A DNA stretch of 16,577 bases from Entrophospora sp. SA101 (lineage: Eukaryota; Glomeromycota; Glomeromycetes; Entrophosporales; Entrophosporaceae), in NCBI GenBank assembly GCA_958430865.1, contig CAUDNR010004104.1, forward strand, positions 14,782 through 31,358, given 5' to 3'. The notes under the pieces are model-generated. The model was not told where the DNA came from. It was given only the letters and a program-made list of their open reading frames with translations, and ran no database searches. A program made the translations under genes and the position numbers. How positions within the stretch are numbered: the stretch's first letter is position 1; each line of letters starts with the position of its first letter. Shown piece by piece: positions 9,404-16,577 of the stretch.

Positions 9404-11607
9404 TTATTTATTGGTGACATAACTGGGTGCAACTAGGAAAGTATAAACGATGCCTTCCTTGGAAACACCATGCAACTTTATATTTAGTCTACTTTTACGT
9501 TCATTAGCTTTTCTACCTGACACAATAATGTCACACAAATCATCGACTAATATGCGATTCAAATTAAAAAAATTGTGTCTTAACTTGTGTATATTAACGT
9601 CCAATTGGGTTGTATCAATCAAATCAATATTTAACAATTTTCCTTCCAAATATAAATCACTACTAGTATGTCGACCCAAAGATTTTTCTTTGGACATGAA
9701 TTCGCGTACACGTAACGCAAAATCTCGTCTATTTGTGTAAACAGTTATATGGTTACAATACTTGGAAATCTGTTGATAATCAGCATTGACGAATTGTGAT
9801 AATGACGTATCAGGATTTAACAACGTGATACTTGATAATTTCATCTTTTTTGTCGTTATTGTTGATGGTGATGGCGTTTGTTGAGCATCACTTGATAAAG
9901 ATATTGTCTGACTTTCTACATCTATTGAAATTGATTTTTCTTTAAATGTATTTGAGGTATTGCCACCACTTCTTTTATGTCTTATTTGAAAAATCTCATC
10001 AAATGCTTTCACATAATTTAGTAAAAGTTTACATCCCATCGAATGACTTAATATGTGTACAGCAGAAAATCCTGAATCACGAAGATCTAATAAAAATGTT
10101 TTAAAGTCTTTAAAAGAAAAATTAGAAATGTATATATATATATATATCTACCATATGAGAAAGTGTGTGATTTAATATACTTCTATTTACCATTAACCAC
10201 TTCTTCAATTAGTCCTTGTTTTTGTGCTTCCCAATACCAAAAGGAATTTGAACCAGAAGGACTAAATACGAATGGCTTTATGTAATTAGGAAAATCTGCT
10301 AAAGCAAGAAATTGGCCGAATGTTTCCGTGGCAAATTTTGGTGGACAATTAAAACCATGAATAAATATTATGCATTCCTAATCAACATTATTTTTAAACT
10401 GATAAGTTTATATTAGTTGATTAATTAATTAAACGTGTCTATATAACAATCTTTTTTACCTGTATGACATTGTGAGATGCATGTTGATTTATTGGTGACG
10501 ATGAAAATGGCTTACAGATATCCAATGGTTTCCAACCATCAATATTTATCGTGTATTCAATGCTCGACGTTGATGATGATGATGATGATGATGAACAATC
10601 TAAAGCATTATTTTTTTTTGGTACCTTCCTAATTATTATTTCATCTCTGGAAGTTAATTCATTTGAAGGAGTATATCCAATAATATTGAAGAAACCTTTA
10701 TCTTCAAGCCTTATCAAAACCGAAGAATGTGATGACCCATCAACATCAGAGCCAGTACACATTGCATCAGAAAAGGTGAACAAATCCTCTAGGCAATTCT
10801 CTATCGTGTTTTTACGAGATTCAAGATCGCTTTCAACAGAAGCGCGTGACTTTGGAGGATTAATTAAAGTGGCACGAGGCAGTTGTTTCAAATATTTTCC
10901 TGACACAGAACATTCAACCGACGATACGACATAATCTAAACCGGCTTGATATGGTTTTGGATAAAACCGCCATTCATCCCAAAGTATATTCCTTTTTTTA
11001 ACAAGGCCCACTCTAACTGAATGAAATGCGTCACCAGTTCCAGATCCTCTTGATTGAAATGGACCAATTGGAACACCATGTTCCCAAATACCTACTAAAC
11101 ATTCACCATCAAACGAATCATCAACCCATTCACCACATCCATGTGGTTGACCATCATCATCCACTTCTCCAACATAAGTGACAACACCATGTCTAAACAA
11201 AAGACTATAGCTTTCCCAAGCAAAATACCTAAAACATCCAACATTTGTGCCTTCTAGATCCTTAATATCAGCACTTTTAACCCTCCACCACCATATAGTG
11301 TCCAGCCAATTAGCATCCTTTATAATCTTTGGATAAACAAATCTAATTATAATCCAAGTCAATAATGTCAATGATTCAACAAATGCTAAAACAATTAATA
11401 TAATTCGTGTTTCAACAGTTGACGCAAATCCTGTACCGACATTATTGATAAGTGAACCACGATTCATAATCAAAAGAAATATAGTTGCAATTGCTAACCT
11501 ACATACAATAACAATTATTGTATATTATTATTATTTAAGATCAATGGCGCACTGAATAATATTTCAATGTGAAAAAGAATATATTTACGTACCAATAAAA
11601 ACACCAT
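9404..11607 (-). CDS. Membrane-anchored MORN-like/DUF900 alpha/beta hydrolase
   Basis: Minus-strand exons 11607-11589 (tentative), 11493-10460, 10377-10191 and 10107-9404 (TAA) sum to 1944 bases, 647 residues. The N-terminus has hydrophobic segments near 2-16 and 37-56, so the protein is probably membrane-anchored. A MORN-like unit follows at about 112-152 (TYVGEVDDDGQPHGCGEW). The hydrolase part shows HGFN (358-361, oxyanion-hole strand), nucleophile elbow SHSMG with Ser436, probable acid Asp513 in LLNPD, and probable His591 in LRHNFFNLN followed by VDDL. This order fits DUF900 (Pfam alpha/beta hydrolase of unknown function); the substrate is unknown. A Ser tract is encoded by a trinucleotide repeat at 10566-10590, and a low-complexity insert separates Ser436 from Asp513. 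The 19-base first exon (MVFLLV) is inferred from a GTAAAT donor and phase match. The alternative start is ATG at 11467. Spacing to the next upstream gene's stop is 108 bp. Confidence 0.82.
10131..10147. repeat. (TA)n tract in a hydrolase intron
   Basis: An alternating TA run within the intron 10108-10190. It is likely polymorphic in length. Confidence 0.8.
10566..10590 (-). repeat. Trinucleotide tract coding polyserine
   Basis: GAT repeats on the plus strand read as TCA codons on the minus strand and encode a run of serines in the linker between the MORN-like part and the hydrolase domain. On the plus strand the same DNA mimics an Asp-rich open frame, which is a shadow. Confidence 0.8.
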
Positions 11608-11715
11608 CGAATTACTTCTGATATCTAATCACCGTTTAAGAAAAGAGTGGAAATTAATAATTTTTTATAATAATGAATGATTTTTAAATTGATCAATTTA
11701 ATTTTTTTTTTAACT

Positions 11716-12045
11716 TCAACAAACCTTATAATAAACATACATCACTACAGTAAATAATATAGTGAAAGTCATGAATTCTGGCCACCTTTGCCAAGTACTT
11801 ACGTTTTCTAACTTTCCACCAATTCCAGCACCCATTAACGATAAGAATACAAGCATGAACATTATAAACCAAAAAACTCTTGTTAAAGATCTTCTCCTGT
11901 ATCTTCCTCTAACTTGTCTTTCTGCTTTTCTAGACGCCATTATACGAAAAGCTTTACTAATTTCTTTTGGTGTTAATATTCGGATTGGTTTTCTCTTGTT
12001 ATTTATTTCCAATTCATCAATTTCAATATTGTTAGAATTTGACAT
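11716..12045 (-). CDS. Small basic two-pass membrane protein, unrecognised
   Basis: A single-exon frame of 109 residues begins at ATG 12045 and ends at TGA 11716-11718. Residues 1-35 are polar and acidic (ELEINNKRKPIRILTPKEIS). Residues 37-56 are strongly basic (ASRKAERQVRGRYRRRS). Two hydrophobic segments follow, about 57-75 (RVFWFIMFMLVFLSLMG) and 90-107 (EFMTFTILFTVVMYVYY), joined by GAGIGGKLENVSTWQRWP. The N-terminus-basic-TM-loop-TM plan and non-repetitive composition suggest a real protein, perhaps of an internal membrane. I do not recognise the family and assign no function. It lies between two other minus-strand genes with about 108 and 136 bp spacers, and its 3' end abuts the 5' region of the hydrolase gene. 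A possible GTTTGT donor overlaps the final codons, so an extra 3' exon cannot be excluded. Confidence 0.65.
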   Translation of the reverse strand: MSNSNNIEIDELEINNKRKPIRILTPKEISKAFRIMASRKAERQVRGRYRRRSLTRVFWFIMFMLVFLSLMGAGIGGKLENVSTWQRWPEFMTFTILFTVVMYVYYKVC

Positions 12046-12181
12046 TTTATTTTTTATTTTCGTGTAGTGTAGTGTTACAATTGTATTTACATAATAAAAA
12101 ATAGATTAATCTAAAAAAATTTTTTGAAAATTCTAATAGTACATAACATATTATTATCATTAATAAATTATTACACTAAAA

Positions 12182-13384
12182 TTAGGCCAAGTTTAATTCA
12201 TTTTTATAATAATGGTGACTAATATCTTCTTCAACTACCGTTTCGTCTCCAACGTATAATATAGATCCATCATCTTCATTATCAGTTTCAAACGCACTTT
12301 CAACATCTCCTTTCTCCAAGAATCTTTTAGCAGCGGCTTTTTCAACCACTTTATTCATTTTATTATAAATAATATAAGTTGCGACAAAAAGGAATAATAT
12401 CCCAACTCCAAGTGAAACATAATTGACTATTCTTGACGTTGGATCCATTTCGTCGGCAAGATTATGAAGTCTTGACCCAATAAAAATATGAATTAATATC
12501 TTTGGAAGCGTAATTGCTGTTACTATAAAAAATTTAGTAAATGAGACTGATTGAACTGCTGCAAAGAATGCATTTGAATATGTGAATGGGAATGGACTAA
12601 GTCTTATTAAGAATATGACCTGGATAGATTTAATTATAATAAGTAATTTAACATAGTACAATTATTTTATATGATACGTGATTAAACTTATATTTACCCA
12701 AAATCCACCTTCTTCAATTGCTAAAGATAGTTTATAAAAATTTCCTTGTTTCTCTGCCATTTTTGTTGCTCGCCCAAGACATAACAAACGACAAATACTA
12801 GACAAATTAAAATAATTGATTACTATTTAAATATAAACTTGATCGAAAGGTAAAAGACAAATGATAGAGTTAATTACAAAAAACTTAGACTTGCTCCTAT
12901 TAAAGCTGCAGGATATACAGGAAGAAATCCCATTGGAAAACCATATGCAAAACCACTTAATAATATAGTTGTGCTATAACTATATATTATTATTATTATT
13001 AGTAATAGTGGTAGTAGTAGGAATACTATGTAATATTATCAATAATTAAATAACAATTTTTTACCCTGGAATTGGTGGAATACTAGACACTATAATACAC
13101 GCTGAAATTATTAAAGATCCATACTTAATTTCACGGAATTTAGCGGCAACCGGTGCAATCGCTAATAATTTAATTGACACGTATAATTAATACAACAAAA
13201 TCAAAATCTTGATTACAAAACAAGAGAAATAAATAAATTAATAAATAAATTTACCTGATAAAATAGGCCTTTCGAAAACAATGAATAAAACCACTAAGGC
13301 AATCAGTATTATGATACCTGCAAGTATGCCATATTTCTTCTTAGGGGGTAATGCCTTAAAAAATTCAAAAGATTGTTTAAACAT
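12182..13384 (-). CDS. TVP38/TMEM64-type VTT-domain (SNARE-associated Golgi) membrane protein
   Basis: Five minus-strand exons, 13384-13255, 13161-13065, 12973-12878, 12797-12698 and 12619-12182 (TAA), have matching phases and sum to 861 bases, 286 residues. The start MFKQSFEFFKALPPKKK precedes a first membrane helix (about 19-38). The VTT/DedA core follows: PPIPGTTILLSGFAYG, the GASLSFFICRLLC segment, and the FLIRLSPFPFTYSNAFFA motif, in which Arg and the Pro residues are typical of the family. Another helix is near residue 225, and the C-terminus is acidic (DNEDDG, VVEED). Yeast Tvp38 is a Golgi membrane protein, and related VTT proteins TMEM41B and VMP1 are lipid scramblases that work with ATG2. 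Whether this protein scrambles lipids is inference. One intron (12974-13064) holds a TAA/TAC-rich microsatellite at about 12981-13020. Length is within the usual range for the fungal family. Confidence 0.88.
12981..13020. repeat. Trinucleotide microsatellite in VTT gene intron
   Basis: An ATT/AGT-type run (tattattattattagtaata then gtggtagtagtag) fills much of the 91-bp intron 12974-13064. Confidence 0.75.
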
Positions 13385-14413
13385 TTTAATTTTTTCAATT
13401 TTTATTTTAATAATTAATACTTTTAGGACATTTTTAAAGTGATTTATGTAGTACAAAATATACATGAAACTGGGTGAATGTTTATGTTTTTCTCGATCAT
13501 TCAAAATCAATAAATTTCACATCAAAACTTTTATCTTCAGGTTGACAAACTGGGATATTTCCTTCGTGAAAATCTCCGTTAAGATTTTTCGTTTTACAAA
13601 GCAATTATTTAATAAAAAGGTTGAATTGGACTCGAATTTTCCTTTAGTAAAATGGTGGCGAAAGTCTATGAATTACTTGGAGGAAAATGTGTTGCTACCT
13701 CTATGATAAACAATTTCTGTTAATGAAACGAATCCTAGAAGGAAAACAATAGAAGCAATCTAGATTGATAAGAAAAAGAAAAGCAAGATGGGAAAGAAAG
13801 AAAATAGTGATGATAAAGAAGATGAAGAAAGAACAATTAATAGCACACAATAAGTCCCGGTTTAACGGATATTTTTTCCAGGAAACTTACTATTACCTGT
13901 TAACCGAGAGATCCGTAAAAGCAATACTTAACAAGGATTAAATTTTAAAAAAACTAAAATATACTAATTACTTCAATTCTTTAGATAATTAGCATGATTC
14001 CTATATTATCTCAACCATAATTCTTATTGTTCATTTTTTATTATTAGTAACATCCAATTTACTCAATTATTTCACTTTCAACTTTTATTAATTAATTAAC
14101 GTGTTTCATAAAAAAATATTCATTTTATTAGAATGTTTCACGTGATAAAATGGTCAAACAAAAGGGACTCTAATTAGTAATGATCAACGTCCTAAATTTG
14201 AAAGTTTATTAACCGTGGCTTATTATTTGCACCATCTATTTTTAAAAATTGGGAAATTTTTTTTGATAAGCCGAGATCTACAACAAGGGCTAACCTTACA
14301 CTGTTGCAGATCACAAAAACAACTATTTCATTGGCCAAATTTTTGTCGATCTTATTCCAAAAAATAAAACATTTAATGTGGGTTTGATTCATTTTGTCAA
14401 CAATCACTTCACG
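13385..14413. other. Gene-poor region upstream of the VTT gene
   Basis: No full gene is supported. Two short plus-strand frames are noted: 13652-13723 (MVAKVYELLGGKCVATS…, 23 residues) and a Lys/Asp/Glu-rich frame starting at ATG 13788 (MGKKENSDDKEDEE) and ending at TAA 13851-13853. Neither joins to a larger product by splicing that I could confirm. A CACGTG hexamer lies near 14139-14144. This region should include the promoter of the VTT gene. Confidence 0.5.
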
Positions 14414-14607
14414 AACAATTGTTTCATTGACAAATGGTTCGAATTTAAGAAGTTGGAAGCAACCATTCGAAATAGTCTAATAAATTAAATCGTACTACTC
14501 GAAAATGTATTTAAAGGGTTGGTTTTCGACTTGGTTGAAGAATAACTCTCTTCCTAACTCTTCTCTTGACCATATCTCTCGATATAATCAAAATAACCTT
14601 AATATAA
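14414..14607 (+). repeat. Direct repeat copy A (~194 bp)
   Basis: This copy matches 14688-14881 at a fixed offset of 274 bases with about eight substitutions and no indel. It contains the segments caaatggttcgaatttaag and gggttggttttcgacttgg. Near its left end, aatggtt and aaccatt form a short inverted pair. Function is unknown; no transposase frame or protein domain is visible. Confidence 0.9.
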
Positions 14608-14687
14608 CGAATGTCAAAATGATTGTAAACGCGACCAATTTAAGATATACGATCAAGAGAAAACATGAACGATGTATGAAAAAATCA

Positions 14688-14881
14688 AACAGTTGTTTCG
14701 TTAACAAATGGTTCGAATTTAAGAAGTTGGAAGCAACCATTTGAAATAGTCTAATAAATTAAAACGTACTACTCGAAAATGTATTTAAAGGGTTGGTTTT
14801 CGACTTGGTTGAAGAATAACTCTCTTTCTAACTCTTCTCTTGACCATATCTCTCGATATAATCAAAATGACCTTAAAATAA
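14688..14881 (+). repeat. Direct repeat copy B (~194 bp)
   Basis: Second copy of the repeat, separated from the first by 80 bases of unrelated sequence. The inverted pair is one base longer here (aaatggtt / aaccattt). Homology ends at a similar place on both sides, which supports a defined unit of about 194 bp or a 274-bp tandem period with a diverged spacer. Confidence 0.9.
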
Positions 14882-15686
14882 ATTAATTTGAATATTTTAA
14901 TGTAAATTATCATTTATTTTTATTTTTATTATTTCCTAGGAGGTTATATTTTAGGTTCAAATCAACTTCTCAAAAAATATTTGCCAATGAGTTATGAATT
15001 TGAAGTATAGAAATTAAAAAATTTAATAAAAAATAATATGATTAGTATAACTGTTGGTGAAACTTCCTGTGTCCAGTGTTGATGTTTAAAGATATTTTTC
15101 GATTTATAAAAGTATATTAACTGAACTGATTTAAAAGAAAAATTAAATTTCATGTATTTTAATTTTTCTGAAAATCAATTTTGGAAAAAAAAGCATAAAA
15201 GCATGATTCTATATAGAAAAAAAAAAGTATATATAATTTGCAAAAAAAAAGCATAATCATGGACACCCTACCGCTTTATAACTATGGAATTATAGATAAA
15301 TTTAATACGGTTTGATAAGTCGTTACCCCACATGACCGACTTATCGAGTTTACATATTAAAAATATAAATTTTCAGACAATAAAATTATTCCAGACGCAT
15401 TTCTATATGTTATTATATCAACTTTAATAAGTATTTTCCCTTAACAATTTTTTTAATAATAAAACTTATTAATAATACATTAAATAAAATACCACGCCCA
15501 TCCATCGCAATGATAATGTCGTAGCCAACCAATCTAATGCCACGTCCAAAGTGAATACAACTAATAAATGCTAAAGCTATTGCTACTACTAACATACATG
15601 AATTAAAAATTGTTTTTTCATAATACTAATAAAAAAATAAAAAAATAACATCACGTCTAAAGAAGTTTCTGTAGGTAGTTTCTTGA
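14882..15686. other. Gene-free A+T-rich stretch
   Basis: No gene is supported. It holds A-runs (around 15186-15250) and short hydrophobic open frames on the minus strand (such as 15413-15595) that are compositional. Confidence 0.55.
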
Positions 15687-15823
15687 GAAGCGGACTAAAT
15701 CAGACATCAAAAAAAAAAAAAGAATAACCAATACTAAAGCTACTGCTACTAATAATAATTATATTACTAAGAAGCTAATAATTCTACTACTACTACTAAT
15801 ATAGACCTGATTTAGTCCGCTTC
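15687..15823. repeat. 17-bp perfect inverted repeat around a simple-sequence core
   Basis: gaagcggactaaatcag at 15687-15703 is the exact reverse complement of 15807-15823. Outside the arms the similarity resumes imperfectly: ggtagt at 15674-15679 pairs with actacc at 15824-15829 after a few extra bases on the left. The 103-bp interior is an A-run followed by ACT/AAT repeats with no coding potential. It could be a tiny MITE-like element, a foldback, or two opposed copies of a dispersed family end. No target-site duplication is evident. Confidence 0.75.
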
Positions 15824-16426
15824 ACTACCAACCTCCGTCGAGTCCGTACCGTACCTTAGATCTTCTGCCTTCCATGACAAATGAGTAAAAGTACTGGTGA
15901 AAATTAAATAAATAAAAATAATGATAATGATAATGATAACGAAGGATGCAATAATTAAGGATGATGTCAATAAATAGATAAGTTGATAGATAATTAAAGC
16001 GCTAACAAACAAATATTTCAAAATAATTATAATCAATTCAATTCGAACAAATATTGAATCAATTTGTTACCAACTATCTGGATAAATTAACAAACACCAA
16101 AACCTAAAAATCCAATGATGCTTCTCCTCATCGGCTCAACTTTTTCTTTCCTTCATAATCAGCCTTTTGTTTCTAACCAAATATTATCCCCCTTTGATGG
16201 CCAAATAACGTGCGTTCGTAATAAAATGTTGCCCTAACTTTAAAATTATTATTTATCATGAATATTAGTATAATGTTTTAACTAATTAATTATCATTATT
16301 ATTTAATAAAATATAATTGATTATTTACCTGACACTTATTAGAAACCGGCATAAACTTGAATAAATGAAAGTAAAACGCTCAAGAAATGGGTGGTATATA
16401 TGAAGATGAGTATAGGGATAGTGATA
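15824..16426. other. Gene-free stretch with simple repeats
   Basis: No gene is supported. An (ATAATG)n tract occurs at about 15918-15939. The open minus-strand frame 15812-16036 is mostly Ile/Leu/Phe from A+T-rich DNA. Confidence 0.5.
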
Positions 16427-16553
16427 AAGCTAAACTAAAGTCAAAATAAAACTAAACTAAAACTAAACCAAAGAAGCTAAAACTTAACTATACTAAAACT
16501 ATACTAAAGAAGCTAAAATCAAACCAAATTAAAACTAAACTAAAGAAGCTAAA
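16427..16553 (+). repeat. Minisatellite with 36-bp period
   Basis: An A/C/T-rich array of ACTAAA-like blocks. The marker aagaagct recurs at 16471, 16507 and 16543, exactly 36 bases apart, with ACTAAA-type filler between. The left part is more diverged. No protein or RNA role is evident. Confidence 0.8.
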
Positions 16554-16577
16554 GTGGATAAATGAACGAAAAGAAGG

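Noticed and set aside
10551..10934. Plus-strand 127-residue open frame beginning with an Asp run
   Set aside because: Antisense shadow of the hydrolase exon; the Asp run is the reverse reading of the polyserine codons.
11762..12067. Plus-strand 101-residue open frame
   Set aside because: Antisense to the small membrane protein, whose layout is more protein-like; two real overlapping genes are unlikely.
13238..13510. Longer N-terminus for the VTT protein starting upstream of 13384
   Set aside because: The extension is Ile/Lys/Tyr-rich 5' UTR-like sequence; MFKQSF at 13384 gives a normal N-terminus before the first helix.
13859..13921. Imperfect inverted repeat cggtttaac / gttaaccg
   Set aside because: Short and imperfect with no further structure; expected by chance at this length.
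14505..14744. 79-residue plus-strand open frame spanning the direct repeats
   Set aside because: It begins in copy A and ends in copy B, and is explained by the repeat sequence; no domain is recognisable.

Overview
This is nuclear DNA of a fungus, most likely an arbuscular-mycorrhizal (Glomeromycotina, Rhizophagus-like) or other early-diverging species. The basis is strong A+T richness, compact spliced genes with 74-119 bp GT-AG introns, simple-sequence tracts, and proteins that read as fungal/eukaryotic (phosducin-like, DDX60-like helicase, ATG2, TVP38/VTT). The species assignment is inference. There are no prokaryotic signals, no CRISPR array and no tRNA or rRNA that I could recognise.

Layout. 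At 82-672 (+) is the 3' part of a phosducin-like protein gene (PLP2/PDCL3 type); its 5' exons are missing. The window itself opens with 77 bp that repeat, base for base, an internal piece of the helicase gene (6997-7073), which looks like an assembly junction. Then comes about 1.1 kb without a gene. At 1779-2361 (-) is a decayed C-terminal fragment of the autophagy lipid-transfer protein ATG2. At 2804-8759 (-) is an eight-exon DDX60/Ski2-like helicase of about 1779 residues, complete in its motifs but with a one-base deficit just after Walker A. At 9404-11607 (-) is a four-exon membrane-anchored MORN plus DUF900 alpha/beta hydrolase, at 11716-12045 (-) a small unrecognised membrane protein, and at 12182-13384 (-) a five-exon TVP38/VTT-domain protein. 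From 13385 to the end (3.2 kb) I see no convincing gene, but several repeats: a ~194 bp direct repeat, a 17 bp inverted repeat and a 36 bp-period minisatellite.

How they relate. All complete genes lie on the minus strand with short spacers (about 110-140 bp in the 9.4-13.4 kb block), which is ordinary packing rather than an operon. Exon boundaries were set by requiring GT-AG ends, compatible phases and homology-like protein continuity. The summed exon lengths are multiples of three for the hydrolase (1944) and the VTT protein (861), and for the helicase only if one base is restored (5339 + 1). I found no clear multi-gene system. The points most worth checking are the helicase frameshift, the edge duplication, the ATG2 relic and the MORN-hydrolase fusion.
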